Origin: Strongylocentrotus droebachiensis
Taxonomy: Eukaryota > Echinodermata > Echinoidea > Camarodonta > Strongylocentrotidae
Reading direction: 5' to 3'
DNA length: 64,000 bases
Assembly: GCA_035222895.1 (NCBI GenBank)
Contig: JAVYIG010002202.1
Coordinates: 62,001-126,000 of the forward strand
Below, piece after piece: positions 23,601-35,345 of this stretch (positions are counted from its first letter, which is position 1; each line of letters begins with the position of its first letter). The notes beneath the pieces are model-generated. The model worked only from the letters and a program-made list of their open reading frames with translations, was not told where the DNA came from and ran no database searches. The translations under genes were made by a program, and so were the position numbers.

Positions 23601-26136
23601 TGTTAAAGTAGGATAGTTTGGCAAGATCTCTTTCTTGAGCTTCCTTGATGCATAATTTCACGACGATTACTCCGCCTTGAGTCCATATTTTGTTATCTTT
23701 CCTCTTGTTAGCCTTTCTTATCCTCTGAAAAATGTTTGCTCCATCTCTCGTAAGGTTTTCGTTTATGTATAAGGCGTTGTCTGAGTGTCGAAGGTTCATT
23801 CTAGCCCAGTAGATCTTTTCTCGGACTCGGTAGTTGGTGAACTTCACTATGATGTTCATGATCTTTCTCTTCTTTCCTTTTGGCTGTTCTCTGTCGATCC
23901 TTCCAGCCCATTATTTCCTCTAGAGGGAGCAGGGGACCAGGGACCAATCGATGACTTTGATCAATGTCGGTGACATCAAGCTCGATGTCGAGTTCATCTT
24001 TGGAGATATTTCTCCATCATCCTCTTCCACACCGGAGAAGATCAAGCAGTTTCTCCTCGTATATTGTCCTGATTCATCCTTGGCGGATTTGAGCTCTCTC
24101 ACTTCTCTCTCAAGAGACTCTATTCTTGCGTCTTGTGATTTCCATTCGAAGTCAAGCAATTTTGTTACCACATCGCAAAGAATTTGATGGACTTCGTTGA
24201 ATACCATGCTTTTGATGGTATTTACTAACTTTGCGGTGAGGAGATTTTCGATGGCAGACTAGATGGCAGAAGTCAGATCAGAGTCTTTAGACTCACATTC
24301 GTCGCTCAAATTTTCAGCAGCTGGAGGTTTTGTTTGCGATCACTTCTCAGGTGACTATCGGCATAACTGCCATCATTTTGCCGTTGGAGCTAGGGGATGA
24401 TCTTTTCCCGACATTTCAGTTCAAAGCTGCTTTTCTAAAAACAAGTATATGCTTGGCGGAGCACTTATGCAAACACGTCACTCTTGTTCTACATCCCTTG
24501 CATTTTTCATTCAAAAAAGTATATACTCGCATCATATCAATCCAAATTAAACTACAAATGCTTTCCAATATTGTATTGCTTGGTTTATAACTGATTAAGT
24601 AATACTGTTAAGTAAAAAAAATTGAAGTAAAATTGCCCTTCATTTCAGTGGACACCCAAAGACAGTCAGGCATCCCTGAAGATCCATGGTCGGTGCGATG
24701 ATGTGATGGCACTACTCATGAAGCACCTCAATCTTTCAATACCTCTCTACACAAGGTAAGAAGGGTGGGTGAATTACCGTTTGGTCTACTACCCAATTAG
24801 TTTATTCCCATATGGTCTATGCCCAGCTCGTCTACTATCCACATGGTCTAATAATCATTTCGTCTACTTATCATTTGGTTTAATGAACATTTAGGCTAAT
24901 ATCCATTTGGTCTAATTTCCATTTGGTCTAATCTCTGAACAGTCTACTGACCATTTGGTCTATTTCTCATTTAGTCTAATTTCCAGTCGGCCTAATTCCC
25001 ATTTTGATGATAATTGATATTAATGATTAAATGATGAAAGAGTGTTTGAAGGTCATTTGAAGCAAGGATGTCAACAGGGGGACATGTCAACCCCCACCCA
25101 ACATACAACACACACAAAAGTGGAAGATATCGTGACATTTGTCCACTTAGGAATTTGGGGATTTGACAATCTAAAATGCATTAAAATGCCTATTCATAAC
25201 ACCCTAAATTAAAAATTCCATATTGTGGGATGGGAGCCAGCCCGATAGAAGGGGCTTAGAAGGGTATACGTACCATATGAAAACAAGTAGAAGTTTATCA
25301 TTGGAACCCCAACATCCATCTTCTGCTCGAGCAAACCTAGGTGACTTTAATCTGTTAGTATCTACATTATATATAAATCGTAGTTGTATTTGAACGTGAA
25401 TATAGATGTGGTACCAAGATAAATGATCTGCACGTAATTTGGAATATTTAAATTTGAATTATTTGTTACACATACATTTTTATACAGTAGACTTACGGTC
25501 GCACCATGTGAGAGAGGGGGGAGGATTGGGGAGTCCTGAAAAGGACTGTCGATAATCTTTCTTTCTTGAGTGTGTGTGTAGTCCTGAAAGGACCCCCCAA
25601 TCCTCCCCCCCCCCCCCCCTCTCTCACCTGGTGCAACTGTATATCTACATCACCATGCAAGCCGATACTTACAAGCAGCACATACATTTTTGTCTTTCTC
25701 ATTAAACTCTGATACTCCACTTTTCAGGAACAGCGATCCGATCTTCAAAATGGCTGCTCCCATCAAGCCCCATGAAGAGGGCAGCTTCTTGACAAGATCC
25801 CTTCTGGACACCAGGTTGAACTCTGATTCCCCAAACCTCAATGTGGACAGTGTCATCAAGACTGAACAAGACAACTCTGCTAATAACCTTGCATCAAGTG
25901 CACTCTCACAAAAACCAAAGTCTGATTGTGCCTTGGATGGACATTACAACGACAGTGAAGATACAGAGGATTATGAAAAGGAGATTCCTGTAGTGTTGCC
26001 ATCACTAGAGGGCGGTGTTGAGGGAGAAGGGAATATGCCCGGCTGGTTTGGCAAAGGATGCAGGAAGAAGGTGGTAAGGAAAGTTGGAAAGAAGAGGCGG
26101 CGATCAAGAGTGTCCAGCGTTGAGATAGGGACTTGA
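17620..26136 (+). CDS. SIRT7: NAD-dependent protein deacylase sirtuin-7
   Basis: Complete ten-exon gene, 478 aa: 17620-17730, 18802-18939, 19813-19917, 20732-20808, 21213-21285, 21859-21957, 22245-22481, 22851-22931, 24649-24755, 25728-26136 (TGA). All borders are AG/GT and all phases agree. Sirtuins remove acyl groups from lysine using NAD; SIRT7 is a nucleolar/chromatin class IV sirtuin acting on H3K18ac (family knowledge). Seen here: a basic coiled N-terminus (residues 20-83), the NAD site [21 protein letters not shown] (112-132), SQNCDGLH (174-181), catalytic His195 in ELHG, zinc cysteines C203, C206, C233 and C236, then GSSLK and NLQWTPKD. The C-terminal tail is longer than in vertebrates (human about 400 aa), acidic in the middle, and ends with [10 protein letters not shown] plus KKRRRSR, matching the vertebrate GWFGRGC and basic nucleolar signal. 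All catalytic residues are intact. Confidence 0.96.
17850..17908. repeat. poly-G and short tandem repeat in SIRT7 intron 1
   Basis: A poly-G run at about 17851-17862 is followed by two copies of a 22-base unit, TACCCTTAAGGGCCAGGTGA.. (palindromic core CCCTTAAGGG). Confidence 0.75.
18148..18191. other. perfect 17-bp hairpin in SIRT7 intron 1
   Basis: GAGCGTGCGTGAAGTTA (18148-18164) and its exact complement (18175-18191) flank a 10-base loop. It sits in a short GC-rich patch (18121-18160) inside otherwise AT-rich intron. Confidence 0.75.
22965..23113. mobile_element. MITE related to 16228-16320
   Basis: Contains GTGATTGATATCAATCGTAA near one end and TTGCGATTGATTCTGATCAA near the other, with terminal GGTCGCGTCTTAT and its approximate complement. 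Inverted-repeat, noncoding, in SIRT7 intron 8. Confidence 0.45.
23593..24207 (-). pseudogene. LINE ORF1-like protein remnant, frameshifted
   Basis: Minus-strand remnant inside SIRT7 intron 8. From 24207 it reads a helix with [14 protein letters not shown], then [13 protein letters not shown]. After a frameshift near 24005 it continues as [18 protein letters not shown], and after further loss of frame as [20 protein letters not shown] and [19 protein letters not shown] (ORF ending at 23593). This order (coiled coil, RRM-like NCLIFSG block, SHRL, VKF...YINENLT) is typical of ORF1 proteins of invertebrate L1/Tx1-like non-LTR retrotransposons. At least two frameshifts make it non-functional. No reverse transcriptase was seen next to it. 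Confidence 0.75.
24775..25010. repeat. degenerate minisatellite, CATTTGGTCTAATTCC type
   Basis: About 15 irregular copies of a 14-17 base unit with the core TGGTCTAAT/TGGTCTACT and spacers CCATT or CCCATT, in SIRT7 intron 9. Copies vary at several positions, so the array is old or evolves by point change within an array. Confidence 0.75.
25485..25640. mobile_element. foldback element in SIRT7 intron 9
   Basis: Left arm 25500-25540 (GCACCATGTGAGAGAGG...GGATTGGGGAGTCCT) and right arm 25588-25634 (its complement, expanded by a poly-C run at about 25605-25619) enclose about 45 bases. The last exon of SIRT7 begins 88 bases downstream. Confidence 0.65.
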
Positions 26137-29100
26137 TTGTCAGAGAGAGCAGGTTCAATGTCAGATTTGTAAAAATCAATCATAAAACAGAGATAGTAGT
26201 AAATATTCTCAGGTTAGATAACAATACATTTAGCTGCTGCCATTTTTCTAAAACTTCCATCCTTTTTTTTTGCAGTCAAGAACATAGTCATGAAGAAGGA
26301 CAGATAATATGTATTGTTTTTCATCACCAGAGTGGCCAATTTGATGTCGAAGAAATTGTAAAATCATCCACGAAACAAACCGGTCAACATCCCTACTTTA
26401 TATATCATTCCTGTTGTATTTTTTCAAAATTTTCATCATGTTTATTATTTTGTTTAAACAAAAATCAGTGGGTAAGCAAATTTATTGTGTTTCTAAGCGG
26501 AAATTTGACCTTTTTAAAAGATAAATCTGCAAATTAAAACAAAAACCTACATGCTTTTGAGTATTAAAGTTCCTATTTTGTGTTTCTCAAGTTTCTACTT
26601 CTCACCGGATTTTAAGGCACACTCACGCTTCGGAGTGATTGGAGAACCCAAAGTTCTTTCATAGTGTACCAATCAGCCAAAGAGAATAATTCGTGTAAAA
26701 GTAGAATGTTCAAAATCAACCTCAAAATAAATTTTACCTGGCATTCAATATTAGGTACAAGGTTGAGGAGTAGGAAGAAATCAAAAGATAACATAAACCA
26801 TGCGTATTGCAATCACGGTCAAGTCAGACTTGGGTTCCGTCCCCATCCTAATCTATGCAAGTGCATATGCATGGGTTCAGTAGTCTACACAACAAGATGT
26901 TTGATAGTTCACTGAGATTGTATTTAGATTGCAATATCTCTTTTTAGAAGTAATATTTGAAGCTCATATTTTGAATACTAAATAACCACATCGAACCCCT
27001 CACATCAAGAGCAATACATGTTTTGGGTAATTGATACACTTTAACACTGTCTATAAAAGAAAGCAGCAAATAAAAAGAGATTCCAAATCAAACTAGCTCA
27101 ATATGATGAATGAGCAATCGCTGTACCTATATAAACTTTCTCCAGGATTTGAGTGTCTTTCCTGATGACAATATTACCTCTCTTTTTTAGATTACATTCT
27201 TCTTACACTGTACTTGCATTAATGTCTTGGAATGAGAGTGCTGTGTCCATGTTGTGAAACCTAGAGTTCGGTTATGCATTGGCTAACTAATTAAAGTTGG
27301 GCACATTACCTGAAACAGAGGAGGCTATTTAAAAAAAAAAAAAAATTGTTTGGACAATATTTGTTTTTGACAAGCCTGACATTTGGCAACAACAAATTAA
27401 TGCAAAATGTTTATTAACAAAACATATGTTTAATGTGATGTTTCTTTGCCATGTAAACATGGCAACAAATCCTTCATTTGTAATTCATATGCATTACAAA
27501 AATGATCTATCAGGTTTCTGACTTCAAAAGTGGTGCTTGAAGCACTGTTAGACTCTGCATTGCTATTAATTAGCTCTAGGTTATTGGTGCATTGTAGCAT
27601 GTAGATGATCTCATGTGATTCGTTGGTCTTGTTATATACATTGTACTGTTTATCAGGTGTCGAAAGTATGAGTAAATGAGTATGAATAATCAATACATAT
27701 TTTTATCAAGTGCTCATAATGTTTGTAACCAATGTTTTTTTAACCATCTTGGTTACATTGTGCATTGTCTTAGAAAGTTGACTGGCATAGATAGAGCAAT
27801 AAACATGTCTATCAATATTGTAATTTCAGGCTTTTGTAGTATCAGAAATTTTCATTCTGGCATGATACCTCTTTTGATCACACCAAAATGTAGGCCTTAT
27901 TTTCTATGAAAACCAGGTTTTTAAAAAAACAATTTGAACATTTGAACGCATCATAGTACCTGTGGTTAATGAGAATAAATCACAGATAAGTTTCATTCAT
28001 ACTTGAGACAGAGAAACTTGTTTTAAAAAAAGCTGTGGTGGCAAACAAAATGAGATTAGTGGAGTGTCTTTTTTCTTTCAATATACTATAACACAAAAAT
28101 GAGTGGGTATGCCTAATGGGCTATTATCGAGTGCAGTTGTATTTTTTTTACCCTGACAAAATGGCCCCTTTTTATTCATTTACATGTACCATTTTGTCAT
28201 GATAGTCTTCTCAGGCGGTTTACCATTACTCGGCTCATGATAAAAATATATATGAGATGCAAATATCATATCCTATTGGTATGCATACATGTACTTATGG
28301 ATATTTTATGGGATTTTTGTTTGCTTCAAAGTTTTATACATACTTACATCATCTTCCAAACTTCAAACAGAACATCCATAATGTTGAATTTTACTTTCTT
28401 CCAGGGTATTTAGAATGCTGTGCATAATGGAAAATGGTTAATTCTGACATCGACATATAAAAAAACTACTGGTAAACAGCTTATACAGGGTACTTATTAA
28501 CAGCCAAGGCAGTCATAGTCAATTCTAATATTCACAAAACAGAGTATCCTACTTCTCACATGCAATCTATTTTATCATTAGCTTGTAAACAGTTTACATC
28601 AAGGAGCAGGAGAATTATTGTAAGAGTTATTGATTCAACTATGCTTCGACACGGAGGATGCTACTTGGTAAAGATCACCTCAGAAATTACTGTATGATTT
28701 TACACCAACCATAATCATAGAGTACATAATCCAATTGCCTCCTAAATTGTAGTGTACTGGTAATTCTCCTCTTGAATGTTTATATTTGGTCTTTGTGAGT
28801 GTTGTGTGAATCATGGCATACTAATGGTTTATTCAAACATGTATAAGAAATTTAGCATATTGTTTTCTTCCAAATCTATGAATAGACAGGGGCAACGGCA
28901 GATGCCATGTAAGTCTAGGAGTCTTCTATTTTGTCTTTTTTGTCAGATGATTCTTTACAAACAATAATACCTCAGTTTTGTAGAAAATAACAGTGTAAGA
29001 TTCAATCTACCTGGCTGTCTCCCACAATATGGATAAATTCAGGCCTTGTCTTTTTATCAGGTGACAGGAATGCCATTCATTATGTTTTTTAGCCATACAA

Positions 29101-29230
29101 ATGTGTATATTAATGTAATAATACATCAATATCAAGAGATAATCTATCTTTACTAGTGTTATTAACCTGGCTCTAGTATAACTGCAGTATGACCCCAAGT
29201 CTACCCCCTTTTTGTATGCCTTAATACTTC
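26137..29230. other. SIRT7 3'UTR and intergenic sequence
   Basis: AT-rich. The first part is likely SIRT7 3'UTR; an ATTAAA at about 26563 and an AATAAA at about 26726 are possible polyadenylation signals, neither compelling. No splice-bounded coding exon, RNA gene or transposase was recognised in the remaining 2.5 kb. Open frames there (for example 26133-26537) have no recognisable homology. Confidence 0.45.
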
Positions 29231-29674
29231 AAGGGGAAGTCCACCCTGGTATTATCTTGGTTTAAGTAAAAGGAGAAAAATGAGAGAAACAAATTAGTGG
29301 AAGTTTGAGCAAATAGGAAATTAACATATTTTTGAAGTTGTCATGTTGCTGAGACATCTCATGCGTGTCCTCTCCAATTTGCTCTGTACAGAAAATTTCA
29401 TGAACTTTCATTTTCTTAGTTATTGATGACAGAATAGACTTGTATAATTATATTTAGGGTGAATGTATGATTGAAAGTTTTCTCATTGGGAAATAAGAAT
29501 TTTTGTATTTATTTCGTACAGGGAAAATGTGAGGAGACCTTGCAAGACACATCACAGAAGTGCCAATTTGTGTTTTATTTATTGCACATTCAAACACTCA
29601 TAATTTTTTTAAATATTTTGAATCATTATTTACTCAAACTCTCACTGACTTGATATCAGGGTGGTCTTCCCCTT
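29231..29674. mobile_element. short inverted-repeat transposon (MITE), about 444 bp
   Basis: Ends are AAGGGGAAGTCCACCCTG at 29231 and the complement of AAGGGGAAGACCACCCTG ending at 29674, one mismatch in 18. The interior is AT-rich and noncoding. Flanks read CTTC and TAAG, so the target duplication could be a decayed TTAA. Confidence 0.7.
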
Positions 29675-29940
29675 TAAGTAATTCTCAGTTTTCATTTACT
29701 GTAAATTTGGTAATATTTGCATGCAAGGAATTACTACAATTTCACAAGTGGTCTTGATTTGCCAAAATTCTATGATGTAGAGGAATTCAATCATAATCAA
29801 ATTAATTATAGCAACTGCAATTCACAGCAGTCAATCTCTTGCTATGAACAAATTCCATCATGAAAAAAAATGCAAAAACGCCTTTTTTCAGTATACATGA
29901 ATTTTAAGAACATTTCCTACCATTTCTTGTCATGTTCAGT

Positions 29941-31560
29941 AAAAAGATAACTCCTGGGTGTTACAAACACAAATGAAATATGCAATAAGGAATCAGTTGT
30001 ATGTAACATCTGCAAAATGAAATTACTTATGGTCTAAGGATGTGATTAAGAACAAGGATTCATATTTTAATTATAATGTTTAAAAATGTAGTGCTCTTAA
30101 GTCGCCCTTTTCATTTTACATAATTGTTTCACAAATCCAGTAACTCTGATTTCTTCCAGTACACAACATTTTTACCATTACACAATGGACAGGAAAAAGT
30201 CATTTGTCACATTTAATATATTAGCATTAGTTTTCATTCAATATCATGTATGATAAAAAAAAAAGAATATGAAACAATATGGAGTGATTAATTATTGATA
30301 GTGTTTATTTGACATTCTTTTACAAATATGAAAAGATATACTTCCCAAACATAATTTTTAATGTTGAAAATTGAATTAGAACACACAGTATATTTTATAA
30401 ACATTTCTTTATTTTAATTGAAACTACCAGTTGTATTTCTTGAATTACTTTGCCTACATTTTGCTCTTGTTTTTTCATCGATGCTTCTTTGACGTTTCCA
30501 GGTTAAACAGATGTTAGAATTTAATGTAAAAAAATGTATTCAAAACATTAGATTGATGTTACTCTGTGTGCTAGCAATACAAATTCAACTATGTAACTTG
30601 AAATCTAGTAAAACATTTTTAGTTAAGAACTTATTGTGAGCCACTATTGAATATCAGATAGATCTTTCAGATGTATTTTAAGTGAATTTTGTAGACTATA
30701 ATAAATATGCATTGATATCACAAATAGTCTATTAATACTTCATTGTTATATATTTGAATGTACAGAGTTCGTTATTTATGCATTTATGCTATACACATCA
30801 TACATGTACGGGGATGTCGCTAGGTGTTCTGGCATTTGATATATTTCGTGTGTTTTTGTTTTGTTTTTTTAGCTTTGTCTATAAAATTAAATGAAGACAA
30901 AAAATGGACTTCGTTTCCCATTTTCGACTTTTTTTTTTCCTGGAAATTTTTGGCGGACCCATGTCTTGGAAAGCCCTGTCAAATATGAAAATATCCCCAT
31001 CTCAAAATTATCTAGCAACACCCCTGTCATTGTATTGAAACTAAAAGGGCATTTACAAACAGCTGCGAGAATTTGTGGAATAGAGATTGAACCTCTGTTA
31101 TTGAATATTCTTTAATTTTACCTCATTATTCTTGTTCAACAATATGTGCGGAACGATAATATATATACACTCCCTCTAATTATTCATAAAATATCGATCA
31201 AACTTTGATGAAGTTCTCGTTTAATCATTCTATTATAGATCATTTTAATCAAGAAGTTTAGATCATTTAAGTTCTGTTTCTCCTAATTTTAATATAATTT
31301 CGAATTATCGCTACATTTACTATTTTCCTATCATGTAGTATTCCCTGTAGAATATACAAACATAAAAAACAAAGTACCAAAGATGGATAGATAGACGAAG
31401 TCATCTTCAGGGAACTATAAAGCTAGAACTAAAATATCTTTATTTTAATCATTGTTAAATAATTTACTTCAAAATAGCAAATATGTACATATTATCACTG
31501 AAATACAATTCATTGATAAATAACAATTGGCTTTTATTGAACCAAGGTAGCCACGTCAGA
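29941..31560. other. noncoding block shared by all three array units
   Basis: Matches 46405-47876 and, for its first 1.1 kb, 62905-64000. Unit 1 carries extra sequence at about 31070-31350 relative to unit 2, and unit 2 has about 140 extra bases near 47445-47585. No open frame, exon or RNA gene was recognised. It lies downstream of the propeller exons on the minus strand. Confidence 0.6.
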
Positions 31561-31689
31561 ACATTATACTCCCCCTCTACCTGCAGACCCTGTAGTTGTA
31601 TTTACCCCCGGCAATTACAGCAAGGATATTAATGTGGGGCTGTGATTCGAACCTTAAACCCTTGGATTGACAGTCAAGTGAATGAATGA

Positions 31690-31939
31690 GGGCCCCCCCG
31701 AAAACAATTTTTTTAAAAATGTGCTCACTACCCCCCCCCCCCCCTCACTGAGCGCATTTTCGGCCGGCGCGATTTTCAAATTTTCGGGAGCAAAAAAAAA
31801 AAGAAATTAGTGCTCACTACCCCCCCCCCCCCCCCCCCCTCCCCTACTGAGCGCATTTTCGGCCGGCGCGATTTTCGGGAGCAAAAAAAAAAAAAAATTG
31901 GGTCCCCATGCATCCCTAAGAAATCCTGGATCCGCGCCT
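31690..31939. mobile_element. hAT-like MITE fragment with two poly-C modules
   Basis: Two direct copies of a module: GTGCTCACTAC, poly-C, ACTGAGCGCATTTTCGGCCG, GCGCGATTTTC...GGGAGC, poly-A. The right end GGATCCGCGCCTG matches the terminal inverted repeat of the element at 32654-33028. The left end is missing or unrecognised, so it is probably truncated. Absent from unit 2. Confidence 0.65.
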
Positions 31940-32217
31940 GACCACAACACCTCCAATACTTATAGCCAAATGAATGGGATTATCCCTAGATCTTAATCTT
32001 CAACTAAATGACGAGTCAATTACTTGAATAAAGCAAACTATTAAAGTTAATGCTGAAAGTCTTATCCCCTTCCAGACAAGTCTCATCACCGTCCCCACCT
32101 AGATAAATTATGCCCCTCCCCGCCCAAACAAGTCTTATCCCCGGTCCCCGCCCAGACAATATTAAACGTCCAAAGTCCCTCAATGGGGGCCTTGTCCCTG
32201 TCACCGCGCAGACCTAC

Positions 32218-34795
32218 CTACATCAAGCCTACTTTTATGTCCGTGACGTCCGGGCATGCAATGGCATTATTCCAATTCCAATTTGTCACAGCACCACTAC
32301 TACCAACGGTGAAAATATTCCCTTCATCCACAGTATAGAAGTTATTGTTGTACCACTCTAAGTCCCTTGGTGGGTCATCCCTGGTTGTCTGTAACTGCCT
32401 CTCTGTGCCATCGTACTTCATCTTGTACCAGCTTGTAGTTGCAGGCGTTTCGACAGCAAAGTGAATTCTCTTTTCTAAAAAGTGGAAATTAAGGGGAAGA
32501 GAGTAATATGTGTTTAGACGTGGGATGAGACAGAAAGTTGTAGAGAGATAGAGTAAGTGAGAGGATAGACGTTTGTATACAGGTACATACCGAGAAATTA
32601 AGGGCGGCATTCTCAAAAATTCGATACAGTGAAACATGTATAATTATTAAGACCAGGCGCGGATCCAGGATTTCTTAAGGGAGGGAGCCCAACTTTTTTT
32701 CAAATTTTTGCTCCCAAATTTTCGAGGACCAAAAAAAAAAAATGTGCTCACTACCCCCACTGCACGACTTTTCGGCTGGCGCGATTTCAAATTTTCGGGA
32801 GCAAATAAAAAAAAAAAAAGGGACAAGTGAGTACTATTTTTTTTTTTTTTTTTTTTTTTTTTTGCTCCCGAAAATTTGAAATCGCGCCAGCCGAAAAGTC
32901 GTGCAGTGGGGGTAGTGAGCACATTTTTTTTTTTTTGGTCCTCGAAATTTTTAAAATTTGCACCCCAACCCCCAAAATAGGTAAAAATCACGTGTTTCTA
33001 CATGATTTTTTTTCTGGATCCGCCACTGATAAAGACCGCTCTAGTGTGAAGAGAAAAGTGGTCTTTATGTACAGGTTCATTTAATCGAGAAGCACTTTTT
33101 AAAGGAAACAGAAAAGGAGGCCTTTGTAGACAGGGGAGCCTTTTCATACAAATGGTTGCTAAAACAGGTTTCAATGTGCATGCAAGTTATGGAAGTTGAC
33201 CAAATAAATGAGATCAAATAATAGAGGTGGCGTATGCCTTTGCCCCTTCCCCACTGCATCCATAAGCGTGCACGCAACATTTCGCCGGTAGAGGACTTAG
33301 GGGGGGGGGGGGGGGGGGGGGAATCTCATCACAAAAGCTAAATCCTGGGAAAAAAGAGTTCAAGCGTGCGGGCAACATTTCGCCGGGAGAGAACTTGGGG
33401 GGGGGGGGGGGGAATCTCGTCACAAAAGCTAAATTCTGGGAAAAAAGAGTTCGCCAATATACGACCGAATGAAATAGTATCCACTTCCTTTATGCGGCGG
33501 TCACATCCCGCCGTACTTGCAAGTGCGTGCTGTCTACGTGCAAAAACGTGGGCAAAATTTGGGTATCCGTACGTGATGAGTACCGCCTCCGTACGGATTT
33601 GGGAGCACGCAGACACACCGTAGCACTTTTAGTGCACGAGGAACTTTCGCTGCGTCCGGGCTGCGTTCGGGCTACCGATTCACCCCAGTGTGTGTGACGC
33701 GCGTTGCCGGTACTCCCTCCCTGCCTTTGCCACTCCCCCCCCCCCCCCTACGTTTTCAGAAAAACGTGGCGGCCGTGGCATCCCCAAAAACCGTACGGAC
33801 TAAAAACACGCACGGTGGGATGTGACCAACGTGCGAGTTAAAGCAGTACGCTGACACGATTGTAAGTGAAATTAAAAACAAAAGCGCAGGGGGCGGGATG
33901 GGAGAATTGTGGGGGAGGCGCTGACAGGCCTTCTTGAGAATTGTAAATTGATCGATAAAAAGGACAACCGCCACGAAGTGGTCCATTCGTATTTTTGAAA
34001 AAAAACACACAAACTAATTATTTATAAAATGTATATGTCTTTACCATGAAATTAAATTGTCACTATTAGTGTCAAAATAATTGCTCGCTCGCTCTACTTG
34101 CTCACTCCCAAATTAAAAAAATAAATAGAATTTTGATACCCGGCAAGAGACGTCAGTCCAACAAAGCTGAGCCCTACAACTTATGAATTAAAAGCGACCA
34201 CCTCCTTATTATTTGGAAATATGTCTCCAAAGAATTTACATTGCATTTTTTTTTGGTGTGTTTTCTTCTTTTTCTGATGGTCTTATCGACTGTTAATTTG
34301 TAGTTGTTTGTTTTTGCTTATCAGATATTATATCTTTCTTCCTAAAAATTTAAGAACAGTTTTATCCAATTTACTTATTCATTTTTCTCCTCAAAATTCT
34401 GCCATCTAACATAGAATAAGAAATAGTACAGAAACTCGGTAGAAAAAAAAATGAAAAAAAAATGAAAGAAACAGTCAAAACTCACTAGTACGATCAACGG
34501 CCAAGCCGTGTACTGCATGAGACTCCGTAGACAGCAAGACATTATTGTATGTCCTCGTGAATTTACGGATCTCTACTCCTGTCACATAGACGACCGCACT
34601 GTTATTCCAATTTAGACAACGATAATTTATTTCAATAATTTTGTTAAATCATTGATTAAAAATAAGTGATTTTTAATCTAATGTGACTCCTTCCAATTTG
34701 TTACGATATCTAGCTACTATTCAGACGACATGTAGTTATCCTCCTACCACTACTACTTCTACTTCTACTAAATACATGTATACTACTATTACTAT

Positions 34796-34828
<33 letters not shown>

Positions 34829-34918
34829 TTCTACTAAATACATGTATACTACTATTACGACTACTACTACTACTACTACTACTCCTACTTCTACTAAATA
34901 CTACTGCCACTACTACTA

Positions 34919-34965
<47 letters not shown>

Positions 34966-35310
34966 ATTCTACTACTACTCCGACTACTAGTAATATAAAT
35001 AGTATACTGCTACTCAGGGGCGTACGCAGGGGGGGGGTTTTGGGGGTTCAAACCCCCCCCTTTGGTATTTTTATGTATGTAAACCCCAAAAAAAAATCCT
35101 AAAAATGGCCACGGCTAACCTACAAAAGGTGACCTTACCCCCCCCCCAACGAAAAAAAATGTCAAATTTTCAAATTTCGAGACCAAAAAAAAAAAAAAAA
35201 GTGTCCGCTTACCCCCCCCCCCCCCCCCCCCCCCACTGAGCGACTTTTCGGCCGGCTTAGTCGTTGCGATTTTTTTTGACCTCCAAAAAAAAAAAAAAAA
35301 GTGTCCGCTT

Positions 35311-35345
<35 letters not shown>

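Noticed and set aside
26133-26537. 134-residue plus-strand frame after SIRT7
   Set aside because: Lies in probable 3'UTR, overlaps the SIRT7 stop and has no recognisable homology.
34683-35102. 139-residue Thr-rich plus-strand frame
   Set aside because: It is a translation of the (ACT)n microsatellite and the poly-C element beside it.
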